From Blastopirellula marina (GTDB lineage: Bacteria; Planctomycetota; Phycisphaerae; Sedimentisphaerales; UBA12454), in assembly GCA_020721975.1 (NCBI GenBank), contig DYLR01000006.1, positions 1 through 32,110 of the forward strand: 32,110 nucleotides of DNA, read 5' to 3'. Every line of letters begins with the position of its first letter. Positions within the stretch are counted from its first letter, which is position 1. Shown here in pieces: positions 1 to 9,637 of this stretch. A program made the position numbers and the translations under genes. A model generated the notes under the pieces. The model did not search any database, had not been told where the DNA came from, and was given only the letters and a program-made list of their open reading frames with translations.

Positions 1-111
1 TGTGAACCTGATGTAAAGGTTCTGGCATAACGAAAAGGACACGGATTTTTTTATATGGCATAGTTAGCCCCGCGATTTATTCGCGAGATTTTGTTTTCAA
101 ACTTGCCGTTC

Positions 112-140
112 TTGACAAAAATCGCACGACAGTTTATCCT
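112..140 (+). promoter_or_regulatory. Putative sigma-70-like promoter upstream of gltX (TTGACA-N17-TATCCT)
   Basis: TTGACA at 112-117, 17-nt spacer, TATCCT at 135-140; a second TATAAT lies at 150-155; the gltX ATG is at 188. Confidence 0.4.
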
Positions 141-187
141 TCAGTTTTGTATAATTTCGTTATTATTCCTCAATTTAAGAGGCCTAA

Positions 188-1813
188 ATGGTTGTAACTC
201 GCTTTGCTCCTTCTCCTACCGGATATTTGCATATCGGCGGTGCAAGAACTGCTTTATTTTGTCTGCTTTGGGCCCGCAAGACCGGCGGCAAATTTATCCT
301 TCGCATCGAAGATACCGACCAGAACCGCAATACTCCCACGGCAATGCAGCAGGTTCTCGACGATCTGTGCTGGCTGGGTCTGAACTGGGATGAAGGTCCC
401 CAGGTCGGCGGGCCAAACGGCCCTTATCTTCAGTCCCAGCGGCTGGCCATTTACCAAAAATATGTTGACAAACTGCTTGACAGCGGACTGGCCTATTACT
501 GCTTTGATACCCCTGAAGAATTACGGGCTATGCGCGAAAAGGCTGCCGCGGCTAAACAGAATTTTACCTATCCGCGTCCAGCCAAGTTCCCGACCTTGCA
601 GGACGTAAAACAGGCACGCGAACAGGGCAAGCCTGTAGTAGTTCGATTCTGTATGACTAATAACGAGATTGTCGTGAATGACCTGATTCGCGGCCAGGTA
701 CGGTTCAATGGCAGGGAACTGGGGGACTTTATTATCCTCAAAAGTGACGGTTTTCCGACATATCACTTTGCATGTGTTGTGGATGACGAACTGATGGGTA
801 TAACTCACGTGCTTCGCGGGCAGGAACATCTTATGAATACGCCCTGCCATATTGCCCTGCAAAAGGCGCTGGATTTCAGGACGCCGCAGTATGCCCATAT
901 TACGCTTACGGTCAATCAGGGCGGCGGCAAACTTTCCAAACGCGACCGGGCAAAAGCGCTGCGGGAGCATATTCTTGCGCATAAGGAAATCGACATAAAC
1001 AGGCTGATTCAGGTTGGCGGGTTGGGCGAAAATGAAATGAAGGAATTTCTTGAAGCACGGTCTGTGCCGGATAATCCGCAGGTTGACGCAATGGCCGAGT
1101 ATCTTGGCATTCATCTGCCGGAAATCAATGTAATAGATTTTCGCCGAAGCGGATATTTGCCTGAAGCGATAGTTAATTTTATCGCCTTGCTGGGCTGGAA
1201 TCCCGGCGGCGACAGGGAGATAATGACCTTTGAGCAGCTTATAGAGGCATTTGACCCGTCGCGGTTCAGCAGCGCCAACAGCCTGTTTGACCGCAGCAAA
1301 TTGATAGCCTTTAATACCGAACATATAAAAATGCTCGACCCGGAAAAATTGCTGATGCATTTTAAGGAATACCTTAATGCCAATAAATTGCCGATGGCAG
1401 GAGCGGATGATGCCGTACTTGGCAGGCTTTTGCAAATCTGCCACGGGGCAAGGACGCTGGAAGAAGTGAAGAATAAAAGCGAATTTTTATTTATGGAAAA
1501 TGATAAAATAAGGTATGATAGCGACGCGGTTGACAAGATACTGCTGAAGGGCGAAAAGCAGGGTCTTGAGATGCTGTGGCTGCTGCGGGATAAGCTGGCG
1601 CAGTTAAGCCCTGTGAATGCCCGGACGCTCGAGGCGATGCTTCGAGGATTAGCCGAGGAAAAGGCCGTCGGGCTTGGCAAGGTTGCCCAGCCTTTGCGGG
1701 TTGCGATTACCGGCACAACTGTCAGCCCGCCGATTTTTGACTCGATTGACATGCTGGGTATGGACAACACGCTGGCAAGAATCGATAATACGCTAAAGAG
1801 ATTTGAGGTTTGA
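188..1813 (+). CDS. gltX: Glutamyl-tRNA synthetase
   Basis: N-terminal TRFAPSPTGYLHIGGARTALF (HIGH-type motif), GKLSKRD (KMSKS-type motif), GYLPEAIVNFIALLGWNPGG. Confidence 0.97.
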   Translation: MVVTRFAPSPTGYLHIGGARTALFCLLWARKTGGKFILRIEDTDQNRNTPTAMQQVLDDLCWLGLNWDEGPQVGGPNGPYLQSQRLAIYQKYVDKLLDSGLAYYCFDTPEELRAMREKAAAAKQNFTYPRPAKFPTLQDVKQAREQGKPVVVRFCMTNNEIVVNDLIRGQVRFNGRELGDFIILKSDGFPTYHFACVVDDELMGITHVLRGQEHLMNTPCHIALQKALDFRTPQYAHITLTVNQGGGKLSKRDRAKALREHILAHKEIDINRLIQVGGLGENEMKEFLEARSVPDNPQVDAMAEYLGIHLPEINVIDFRRSGYLPEAIVNFIALLGWNPGGDREIMTFEQLIEAFDPSRFSSANSLFDRSKLIAFNTEHIKMLDPEKLLMHFKEYLNANKLPMAGADDAVLGRLLQICHGARTLEEVKNKSEFLFMENDKIRYDSDAVDKILLKGEKQGLEMLWLLRDKLAQLSPVNARTLEAMLRGLAEEKAVGLGKVAQPLRVAITGTTVSPPIFDSIDMLGMDNTLARIDNTLKRFEV

Positions 1814-1894
1814 AACTTTAATAATAATTCTGAAGTGGTATAATAGGTAAAAATGCTTAATGCTGTCTCACAACAGACTGTAAGTATTATAAAA

Positions 1895-2737
1895 ATGAAA
1901 GTCCCGCAAAATACTATAATCTGTGGCGATTGTGAAGATATTCTGCGGGGATTTCCTGACAATTGCATAGATTTGATAGTAACCTCGCCGCCTTATGCCG
2001 AAGCTCGTAAAAATGTTTATGGCGGCGTAAGCCCAGGTAAATATGTGGAGTGGTTTTTACCCAAAGCTAATCAATTTTTGAGAGTACTGAAACCCGATGG
2101 GACTTTTATCCTGAATATAAAAGAAAAGGTTGTAGGATGCCAGCGTCACACTTACGTAATTGAACTTATACTTGAGATGAAAAAACAGGGCTGGTTGTGG
2201 ACGGAGGAGTTTGTCTGGCACAAAAAAAACTGTTATCCCGGCAAATGGCCGAATCGTTTCAGAGATGCATGGGAGAGGTGTCTGCAATTTAACAAAACCA
2301 AAGACTTTAAAATGTTTCAGGATGAAGTAATGGTACCTGTTGGCGATTGGGCAAAAACAAGGCTTCGAAATTTAAGCGATACAGATAAAATCAGGGACGA
2401 ATCCAGGGTAAAAAGCGGTTTCGGCAAAAATATTTCAAATTGGCTCGGCAGAGACAAGGCTTATCCAACAAACGTACTTCATCTTGCGACAGAATGCGCT
2501 AACAGAAACCATAGCGCCACTTTTCCAATATCTTTACCTGAATGGTTTATCAAACTATTTACGGAAAAACACGACATAGTGCTTGATCCATTTATGGGTT
2601 CCGGGACAACGGCTCTTGCCGCAAAATTGCTGGAAAGAGCTTATATAGGCGTCGAGATAAATAAGGAATACTGCGAAATAGCAAGGAATAAACTTGGGGA
2701 GATTGCGGCACAAAGGAGCTTTAAATGGAAAAACTGA
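1895..2737 (+). CDS. Site-specific DNA methyltransferase (beta class; N4-cytosine or N6-adenine)
   Basis: TSPPYAEARK catalytic motif precedes DPFMGSGTTALAAKLLERAYIGVEIN (SAM-binding). ORF can open at 1853, but homology-like sequence starts at the internal ATG 1895. Confidence 0.92.
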   Translation: MKVPQNTIICGDCEDILRGFPDNCIDLIVTSPPYAEARKNVYGGVSPGKYVEWFLPKANQFLRVLKPDGTFILNIKEKVVGCQRHTYVIELILEMKKQGWLWTEEFVWHKKNCYPGKWPNRFRDAWERCLQFNKTKDFKMFQDEVMVPVGDWAKTRLRNLSDTDKIRDESRVKSGFGKNISNWLGRDKAYPTNVLHLATECANRNHSATFPISLPEWFIKLFTEKHDIVLDPFMGSGTTALAAKLLERAYIGVEINKEYCEIARNKLGEIAAQRSFKWKN

Positions 2738-3474
2738 AACTCAATGACATTAAAGAGTTTGTGAGTAAAAATATCTGCCTGTTTCACCAGAGCAAACTCA
2801 AAACACTTGAGAAAATAAAACTTAAAGAAATATTGAAAAAGAAAAATCCATACCTATTCAGAGCAAAAGATATAACTATTGCGAGCGATTTAATAAGTAA
2901 TATCCTTGATGCTTTTTTATCTTCTTCAGAGGAAGAACTTTTCGGGAGTTTTCTCGAAGAACTTGCGGTTTTTATTGCCGGCAAAACCTGCAAGGGGCGA
3001 AAATCTGCCGCTACCGGTATAGATATTGAATTTACAAATAAAGAAGTCCTGTATTTGGTTTCAATAAAATCCGGTCCAAACTGGGGAAATAATGCCCAGC
3101 AAAACAAACAACAGCAGGATTTTCAAACGGCTGTTCGTGTTTTAAAGCAGGCTAAACATAAGTTGAATGTGCAACCGGTACTTGGTATCTGTTATGGCAA
3201 AACCAAAACAACGTTTTTAAGGGGTTACATGAAAGTGGTTGGTCAGAATTTCTGGTATCTTATAAGCGAAAACGAAAACCTATATACGGATATCATAGAG
3301 CCTCTCGGCTACAGGGCAAAGCAGCATAATGATGCTTTTGTCAAACAAAAAGGAAAGGTTGTAAATTCATTTACGCAGGAGTTTATATCGGAGTTTTGTA
3401 ACGACGGTATAATCAACTGGGAAAAACTTGTAAAATTTAACAGTGGTAATCTGGATTTGAATCAAACAGCATGA
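2725..3474 (+). CDS. Type II restriction endonuclease, PmeII-like family
   Basis: Overlaps the methyltransferase end by 13 nt; contains NPYLFRAKDI, FGSFLEELAVFIAGK, SIKSGPNWGNNAQ and FWYLISENENLYTDIIEPLGYRAK, which I recognise as typical of PmeII-family endonucleases. Confidence 0.8.
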   Translation: MEKLKLNDIKEFVSKNICLFHQSKLKTLEKIKLKEILKKKNPYLFRAKDITIASDLISNILDAFLSSSEEELFGSFLEELAVFIAGKTCKGRKSAATGIDIEFTNKEVLYLVSIKSGPNWGNNAQQNKQQQDFQTAVRVLKQAKHKLNVQPVLGICYGKTKTTFLRGYMKVVGQNFWYLISENENLYTDIIEPLGYRAKQHNDAFVKQKGKVVNSFTQEFISEFCNDGIINWEKLVKFNSGNLDLNQTA

Positions 3475-3535
3475 TCGCGGTCTTTTATTAAATGGATTAA
3501 TGAAAATAAATGCAATTTATACGTCAGCATAGATA

Positions 3536-3748
3536 TTGTCATTAGCGGTTTTCGAAAGGACAGTAAAAGTGTTTTCACTGTGTATTTCTGATGGCAGTAA
3601 GAAAAAGTTTGCTACTAAAACAGAATTGGAAAACTATATTGAAATTGGGCACGCTGAAAAGGGTGGTTTTGATTGGATTTGTGAAATTAAAGACGATAAA
3701 GGAAACTGTTACGGATGCAGCTGGAAATTAGAAGTTGAAATGATATAA
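3536..3748 (+). CDS. Hypothetical small protein (70 aa), possible cargo of the R-M island
   Basis: Open frame with TTG start, AT-rich, immediately 3' of the R-M pair; no recognisable family. Confidence 0.45.
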   Translation: MSLAVFERTVKVFSLCISDGSKKKFATKTELENYIEIGHAEKGGFDWICEIKDDKGNCYGCSWKLEVEMI

Positions 3749-3798
3749 ATAATATGCTAAAGAATTTGCGAATGTTTGTTAAATCAGGAAAGTGATAT

Positions 3799-4704
3799 AT
3801 GTCAGTACTTGTAACCGGTTCGATAGGAATAGATACGGTCAATACGCCGTTGGGCAAGAGCGAGAACTGTATCGGCGGCTCGGCGGTTTATTTCTCAATG
3901 GCAGCCAGCTTCTTTGACGAGGTTCGCTTCGTCGGCGTTGTCGGGCAGGACTGCCCGTTCGACCTGGCCAAGGTCTTTTCGGGCAGAAACGTGGATTTGC
4001 GCGGGCTTGAAAGACGGTCCGGCAGCCGCACCTTCCGCTGGCAGGGAACTTATATGGGCGATATGAGCCAGGCCATTACCGACCACGTCGAGTTCAATGT
4101 TTTAGCTGAAAGGCCGCCCATTGTGCCGGAAGCCTTCCGCGACAGCAGATATGTCTTTCTTGCCAATACCAACCCTGCCCTGCAGATACAGCTTCTTGAC
4201 CAGATGCACAATCCCGTATTTGTCGCCGCCGATACGATGAACTGCTGGATATCCAATCACGGCGAGGAACTCAAAAAGCTTATGCAAAGAATCAACGCTT
4301 TTATCTGCAACGACGGCGAGGCACGGCAAATCACACACAGGGAAAACCTGGCTGCCGCGGGTAAAGAGCTTCTTAATCTCGGCCCTCGTGTTGTGATTAT
4401 CAAACGCGGCGAACACGGCTCGACAATGTTCAGCAAAGACGGTGATATTTTTATGCTGCCGGCTTATCCAACCGATGAGGTCAAAGACCCTACCGGTGCC
4501 GGCGATGCCTTTGCTGGTGCGGTACTGGGTTATCTGTCAAGCGTCGATAAAAATACGGGAATGTCTTTGCGTACGGCGATGGCTTACGGCACAGTAGCGG
4601 CGTCTTTTGCGATAGAAGGTTTTTCGCTTTCCGGCGTCAGTAAAATCGGTCGCGGCGATATCGACGCCAGATTTGAACACTTGCGCAGATATACACAATT
4701 TTAA
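3799..4704 (+). CDS. PfkB-family carbohydrate kinase
   Basis: N-terminal VTGSIGIDTV and GGSAVYFSMAAS; C-terminal DPTGAGDAFAGAVLGYL signature. Confidence 0.93.
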   Translation: MSVLVTGSIGIDTVNTPLGKSENCIGGSAVYFSMAASFFDEVRFVGVVGQDCPFDLAKVFSGRNVDLRGLERRSGSRTFRWQGTYMGDMSQAITDHVEFNVLAERPPIVPEAFRDSRYVFLANTNPALQIQLLDQMHNPVFVAADTMNCWISNHGEELKKLMQRINAFICNDGEARQITHRENLAAAGKELLNLGPRVVIIKRGEHGSTMFSKDGDIFMLPAYPTDEVKDPTGAGDAFAGAVLGYLSSVDKNTGMSLRTAMAYGTVAASFAIEGFSLSGVSKIGRGDIDARFEHLRRYTQF

Positions 4705-4718
4705 TACTAACGCGCAAT

Positions 4719-4738
4719 TAGGGTATAGAGTATAGGGT
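4719..4738. repeat. TAGGGTATAG-type short repeat, copy 1
   Basis: tagggtatagagtataggg; similar strings at 21883-21900 and, inverted, 25937-25954. Confidence 0.55.
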
Positions 4739-4770
4739 TTAGTTATTTACTATCTCCTGTCTGCTAATTG

Positions 4771-4820
4771 ATTTTAGATTTTGGATTTGTTTCGGATTTC
4801 GGATTTCGTGCTTCGGATTT
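4771..4820 (+). repeat. Dispersed GGATTT-type 7-bp-periodic array, locus A
   Basis: attttagattttggatttgtttcggatttcggatttcgtgcttcggattt; 4794-4820 is the exact reverse complement of 25996-26022 (27 nt). Confidence 0.85.
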
Positions 4821-4865
4821 ATATTAGTTGTGTTTTTCAAAAATTATTTGCGCTGTAGAGTACCT

Positions 4866-5429
4866 GTGCGTTGTTTTGTTGCCATTGATATTGATGAGCA
4901 TATCCGCCGACGGATATGTAAATTGCAGGACGAATTGCGAGGAAGAATCGGCGTGCAGAAAAGCCGGATTAAATGGGTGCAGCCGGAGCAGATACATTTA
5001 ACGCTGAAATTTCTCGGCGAGGTCCCGGATGCGGCAATTGCTGAAGTCTGCCGTACCGTGGAAAAGGCTGTGAAAATCCACAGCAGTTTTGAAATAAATA
5101 TCACCGGCGTCGGCACATTTGGCCGGCCTGCAGGCGTGCTTTGGGTTGGTGCGGAGGAGAATGCTTCTATTTTGGCTCTTGCGGCAGATGTTGAAAAAGC
5201 ATGTGCAGCGATGGGGTTTGAGCCTGAAAAACGCAAATTTAGTGCGCATTTGACAATAGCGCGAATAAAAGACCCCGCAGCAGGGCAGCTGGTAGTCGGG
5301 GAGATTGATTCGGTAAAGAATTTTTCCCCGGGAAGCATGATGATTGATTTAGTGAAGATTTACAAAAGCGATTTGACTTCTGCCGGCCCGCAATATACTG
5401 TATTGCATAAAATTACGTTGCCGACATGA
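4866..5429 (+). CDS. thpR: RNA 2',3'-cyclic phosphodiesterase (2H phosphoesterase, LigT/ThpR family)
   Basis: RCFVAIDID N-terminus, two H-x-T motifs (HLTLKFLGEV and HLTIARIK), next to recA. Start moved to the in-frame GTG at 4866. Confidence 0.9.
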   Translation: MRCFVAIDIDEHIRRRICKLQDELRGRIGVQKSRIKWVQPEQIHLTLKFLGEVPDAAIAEVCRTVEKAVKIHSSFEINITGVGTFGRPAGVLWVGAEENASILALAADVEKACAAMGFEPEKRKFSAHLTIARIKDPAAGQLVVGEIDSVKNFSPGSMMIDLVKIYKSDLTSAGPQYTVLHKITLPT

Positions 5430-5492
5430 TAAATTATGTTTGATGTTCGATATTTTTATTAAAATTCAATTATAAGGAAACGGAGGTTCTGA

Positions 5493-6587
5493 ATGCCCAA
5501 AACAGCAGCAATTAAAAAACCGGTGAAACAGACGGAAAATCTGGCGAAGGTAACGGCAGCCAAACCGGTTGCCGGCAGTGAAAAAACACACGCTGAAAAA
5601 TTGCCTGTCAAATCCGCCGCACTTGAACGGGCGATAGCCCAGATTGAAAAACAGTACGGCAACGGCTCAATTATGCAGATGGACGAGCATAAATACGCCA
5701 AAATTGAGAGTATCAGCACAGGCGCTTTGTCACTCGACATTGCCCTGGGCGGAAGCGGTGTACCGAGAGGAAGAATAATAGAGTTTTTTGGCCCTGAATC
5801 GTCGGGCAAAACGACACTTGCTTTACATGTAATTGCAAATGCCCAGAAATCCGGCGGCGTTGCGGCATTCATAGATGCAGAACACGCCATTGACACAACA
5901 TGGGCAAAAAAGCTCGGCGTTGATGTAAGCTCTCTGCTGGTAAGCCAGCCGGATACGGGGGAACAGGCTCTTGATATTGCCGAGATGCTGGTGCGTTCCA
6001 ATTCGGTTGACGTGATAGTAATAGATTCCGTTGCGGCTTTGCTTCCGGCTGCCGAGCTTGAAGGCGAAATGGGCGCCCAGCACGTCGGTCTCCAGGCAAG
6101 ACTAATGAGCCAGGCTATGCGAAAACTTACCGGGGCAATATGCAAAAGCAAAACATGTTTGATTTTTATCAATCAAATACGAATGAAAATAGGCGTGATG
6201 TTCGGCAACCCCGAAACGACGGCAGGCGGACAGGCCCTGAAATTTTACAGCTCGGTGCGAGTCGATATTCGCAGGGTTAATACCATCAAGGAAGGCGATA
6301 ACGCCGTAGGCAATCACGTGCGGGCAAAAGTCGTCAAAAATAAAATTGCGCCGCCGTTCCGCGAGGCCGAATTTGATATTATGTTCGACAGCGGTATAAG
6401 TTATGAAGGCGATTTGATTGACCAGGGTGTGGCCTGTGATGTGGTTGAAAAGAGCGGCGCATGGCTGCAGCTGGGGTCGGTAAAGCTTGGTCAGGGCAGG
6501 GAAAACGCACGCAGGTTCCTGAAGGAAAATCCGGAAATTGCGGCAGAAATCAGGCAAAAAATACTTGTGAAGAAAGGACTTGTTTAA
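5493..6587 (+). CDS. recA: Recombinase RecA
   Basis: [18 protein letters not shown] (Walker A), [43 protein letters not shown] aaacggagg upstream. Confidence 0.98.
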   Translation: MPKTAAIKKPVKQTENLAKVTAAKPVAGSEKTHAEKLPVKSAALERAIAQIEKQYGNGSIMQMDEHKYAKIESISTGALSLDIALGGSGVPRGRIIEFFGPESSGKTTLALHVIANAQKSGGVAAFIDAEHAIDTTWAKKLGVDVSSLLVSQPDTGEQALDIAEMLVRSNSVDVIVIDSVAALLPAAELEGEMGAQHVGLQARLMSQAMRKLTGAICKSKTCLIFINQIRMKIGVMFGNPETTAGGQALKFYSSVRVDIRRVNTIKEGDNAVGNHVRAKVVKNKIAPPFREAEFDIMFDSGISYEGDLIDQGVACDVVEKSGAWLQLGSVKLGQGRENARRFLKENPEIAAEIRQKILVKKGLV

Positions 6588-6618
6588 TATCAAAAATCAA
6601 ATACCAAAAACCAAAAAC
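6587..6618 (-). repeat. A-rich left arm flanking the four-helix-bundle ORF, locus B-left
   Basis: atatcaaaaatcaaataccaaaaaccaaaaac; begins in the recA stop codon; imperfect inverted counterpart at 6893-6921. Confidence 0.75.
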
Positions 6619-6622
6619 AAAG

Positions 6623-6874
6623 ATGGGTGAAGCAAAATTAAGAGATGAGTTAAAAAAACGATTATACACGCTGGTTTTGTGCACAATTGATTTTCTTGAT
6701 GAGTTGCCTAAGGAACTTGTATCGAAAAGAATTGCAGACCAGCTTTTAAGAAGTTCTACGAGTGTATTGGCAAATTTTGTTGAAGCAAGGGCTGCATCAA
6801 CTACGAAAGATTTTACTAAAATTTCCAAAATTTTTGCCGCAAGTGTTCTGACCTTAAAAAGCGGTAAGAAATAA
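6623..6874 (+). CDS. Four-helix bundle protein (S23/IVP-like), apparently C-terminally truncated (83 aa)
   Basis: RDELKKRLYTLVLCTIDFLDELPKELVSKRIADQLLRSSTSVLANFVEARAASTTKDF matches the helix 1-2 pattern of the family; the usual later portion (ALKSANE..YWL-like) is not found. Confidence 0.75.
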   Translation: MGEAKLRDELKKRLYTLVLCTIDFLDELPKELVSKRIADQLLRSSTSVLANFVEARAASTTKDFTKISKIFAASVLTLKSGKK

Positions 6875-6892
6875 AGATTTTTGCCTCTTATC

Positions 6893-6921
6893 TTTGATAT
6901 TTGGTTTTTGATATTTGATAT
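6893..6921 (+). repeat. T-rich right arm flanking the four-helix-bundle ORF, locus B-right
   Basis: tttgatatttggtttttgatatttgatat, imperfect inverse of 6587-6618; ends 16 nt before the probable alaS start. Confidence 0.75.
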
Positions 6922-6937
6922 GATAAAGGGATTATTT

Positions 6938-9637
6938 GTGTTTTCAGCCGGACAGATACGACAGCAGTTTATAGATTTCTTTGTAAATCAGGGCCATAAG
7001 TTTGTGCCGAGTTCGCCGACCGTGCCGCCGGACGACCCGACGCTGCTTTTTGCAAATGCCGGGATGAACCAGTTCAAGGATATTTTCCTCGGCACAGGCT
7101 CTCGCGATTATAAACGCGCGGTCAACAGCCAAAAATGCATCCGTGCCGGCGGCAAACACAACGACCTCGAGGATGTCGGCACAGACACCTATCACCACAC
7201 GTTTTTTGAAATGCTCGGCAACTGGTCTTTCGGCGATTATTTCAAGACCGAGGCGATTGAATGGGCGTGGAAACTGCTTGTTGAGGTTTGGAAACTCGAC
7301 CCGGGGCGGCTGCATGCCACATATTTCGAGGGCGACAGAGAAGAAAATCTCCAGCCGGATTTTGAGTCTCGGCAGATTTGGATGAAATATCTGCCGGTCG
7401 AGCATATTCATCCGGGCAGCAAAAAGGACAACTTCTGGGAAATGGGCGAAACCGGTCCGTGCGGACCATGCTCGGAAATACATTACGACGGTACGGACGA
7501 TTTTTCCGGCTCATCGCTTGTCAATACAGGTTCGCCGAAGGTGATTGAAATCTGGAATCTTGTTTTTATTCAGTTTAATCGCAACGGAGAAGGAAAACTA
7601 TCGCCGCTGCCGGCAAAACATGTCGATACGGGGATGGGGCTTGAGCGCATTGTGCGAATACTTCAGGGCAAAGATTCCAATTATGATACCGATTTGTTTG
7701 CGCCGATTATCGCGGCAATTGAAAAAATCAGCGGCAAAAAATATAACGGCACATTAAACGAGAAAAAAGATGCTGCATTTCGCGTTATTGCAGACCATAT
7801 CCGCACTTTAACCTTTGCAATAACCGACGGCGGCGTGCCGAGCAATGAAGGCCGGGGATATGTAATTCGCAGAATATTACGGCGGGCCTGCCGCTTCGGC
7901 AGAGTGCTTGATATGCACCAGCCGTTTATGGCAAAACTTGTGCCGGTGGTTATAGAGCAAATGGGCGAGGCATTTGGCGAAATCAAAAAGAGCAGGGATT
8001 TTCTATGCGCAGCGCTTACCGCCGAGGAAGAATCGTTTAACCGTACGCTCGACCGAGGAATTGAAATTTTCAACAGCGCCGCCGAAAAGGCGACCGGCAA
8101 AACTATTTTCGGCGACGACGCCTTCGCACTTTACGACACTTACGGTTTTCCGCTCGATTTGACGCAGCTTATGGCGCGAGAACGCGGGATGAGCGTTGAT
8201 GTTAAAAAATTTGAGCAGCTCATGGAAGCCCAGCGCAGCCGGGCTCGCGGCGCAAAAAAGGAACTCTCGCTTGCTGCGCTTATTTCGGGCGTAACACCCC
8301 CGGCCACCGATGACGGTCAAAAATATCTGACGGATTCATCTGCGGCAAAGGTGATAGGTTTTGTTGACAGGCAGGGCTATAAAGACAAAGGAACGCTCAC
8401 AGAGAAAAACGAACAGGCCGCAATAATACTCGACAAGACCTGTTTCTACGCCGAATCCGGCGGCCAAACAGGCGATTGCGGTATAATTGAAGGCAAGGCC
8501 GGTACGTTCAGCGTGGAAAATACCGAAAAGGCAGGCAACTGCATTTTACACTGCGGAAAAATTGTTTCGGGAACAATATCGGTTGGTGATGATGTATGTG
8601 CTAAAGTTGACTCTGGCCGACAGTCGAGCAGGAAGAATCACACGGCTACGCATCTTTTACAGTGGGCGTTGATAGAAACGCTCGGCAATTCAGTGCGTCA
8701 GCAGGGGTCACTTGTCTGCCCGGATTATCTGCGGTTTGATTTTACCTGCCCCCGTGCGTTAACTCCGCAGGAAGTCAAACGTGTTGAACATCTTGTCAAT
8801 GAAAAGATACATGCGAATCTGCCGGTGGCCTGGGCGGTAATGCCGATTGACAAGGCTCGAAAGCTCGCAGCGCATGCGCTGTTCAATGAAAAATATGGCG
8901 ATGTAGTTCGCGTGATTGCAATAGGCGCTGAAAGTGAGGAAAAGCTGCACGAGGCCTTCAGCAGGGAATTCTGCGGCGGTACGCACGTTGAAAATACCGG
9001 CCAAATCGGCGGATTTAAGATAATTAAAGAGGAAAGCATTTCATCAGGCGTGCGAAGAATAACTGCGATTACCGGATATGCTCTGCAGGCCTGGTTTGCT
9101 CAGCGCAGCGAAATTATTGACGATATTTGCGAACAGCTCAAGACAAGGCCGGAGGAAATTTCTGTACGAATCGGCAAGCTCATCGAGGAAAATAAAAAAC
9201 TTGCCAAAGATATAAAGTCGGTCAAAAAAGGCGGCGGCACAGATGCTGTTTCTCAGGCGGCAGAACTTCTGGCAAAGTCTGAAAAAATTGGGTCAACCGC
9301 AATAATCATCGGCAGACTTAATAATGCTTCGGATGAAGATGTGCGCGGTGCGATAGATATGCTCCGCAAAAAAGCGACATCTGCGGCAATTGTACTCGGC
9401 ACGGCAGCGGGCGACGACAAGGTGATGCTCTTTGCCGGAATGACGGACGATTTGGTTAAGAAGGGTTTAAGTGCGGGAGAAATTGTAAAGCAGATTGCAC
9501 CGGTTGTCGGCGGAGGCGGAGGCGGCAGGCCCAATATGGCTCAGGCCGGCGGCAAAAACGCAGCCAAACTTGACGAATCGCTGAGAAAAGCCGGCGAAAT
9601 TATTAAAGGCAAGTTAAAAGAATCTCCGGCAAAATGA
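6938..9637 (+). CDS. alaS: Alanyl-tRNA synthetase
   Basis: FSAGQIRQQFIDFFVNQGHKFVPSSPTVPPDDPTLLFANAGMNQFKDIFLG; FCGGTHVENTGQIGGFKI; C-terminal GGGGGGRPNMAQAGG. GTG at 6938 has SD aaaggg 7 nt upstream; the ORF-track start 6881 lies inside the repeat. Confidence 0.97.
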   Translation: MFSAGQIRQQFIDFFVNQGHKFVPSSPTVPPDDPTLLFANAGMNQFKDIFLGTGSRDYKRAVNSQKCIRAGGKHNDLEDVGTDTYHHTFFEMLGNWSFGDYFKTEAIEWAWKLLVEVWKLDPGRLHATYFEGDREENLQPDFESRQIWMKYLPVEHIHPGSKKDNFWEMGETGPCGPCSEIHYDGTDDFSGSSLVNTGSPKVIEIWNLVFIQFNRNGEGKLSPLPAKHVDTGMGLERIVRILQGKDSNYDTDLFAPIIAAIEKISGKKYNGTLNEKKDAAFRVIADHIRTLTFAITDGGVPSNEGRGYVIRRILRRACRFGRVLDMHQPFMAKLVPVVIEQMGEAFGEIKKSRDFLCAALTAEEESFNRTLDRGIEIFNSAAEKATGKTIFGDDAFALYDTYGFPLDLTQLMARERGMSVDVKKFEQLMEAQRSRARGAKKELSLAALISGVTPPATDDGQKYLTDSSAAKVIGFVDRQGYKDKGTLTEKNEQAAIILDKTCFYAESGGQTGDCGIIEGKAGTFSVENTEKAGNCILHCGKIVSGTISVGDDVCAKVDSGRQSSRKNHTATHLLQWALIETLGNSVRQQGSLVCPDYLRFDFTCPRALTPQEVKRVEHLVNEKIHANLPVAWAVMPIDKARKLAAHALFNEKYGDVVRVIAIGAESEEKLHEAFSREFCGGTHVENTGQIGGFKIIKEESISSGVRRITAITGYALQAWFAQRSEIIDDICEQLKTRPEEISVRIGKLIEENKKLAKDIKSVKKGGGTDAVSQAAELLAKSEKIGSTAIIIGRLNNASDEDVRGAIDMLRKKATSAAIVLGTAAGDDKVMLFAGMTDDLVKKGLSAGEIVKQIAPVVGGGGGGRPNMAQAGGKNAAKLDESLRKAGEIIKGKLKESPAK

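Noticed and set aside
521-1968. Long minus-strand ORFs (521..1444, 1111..1968) as genes
   Set aside because: Fully antisense to gltX, with compositionally odd translations; shadow ORFs.
5430-5492. LexA/SOS box upstream of recA
   Set aside because: No convincing dyad matching known SOS boxes was visible in the short spacer.
4844-6593. Minus-strand ORFs opposite thpR and recA
   Set aside because: Antisense to confident genes; no domain signal.
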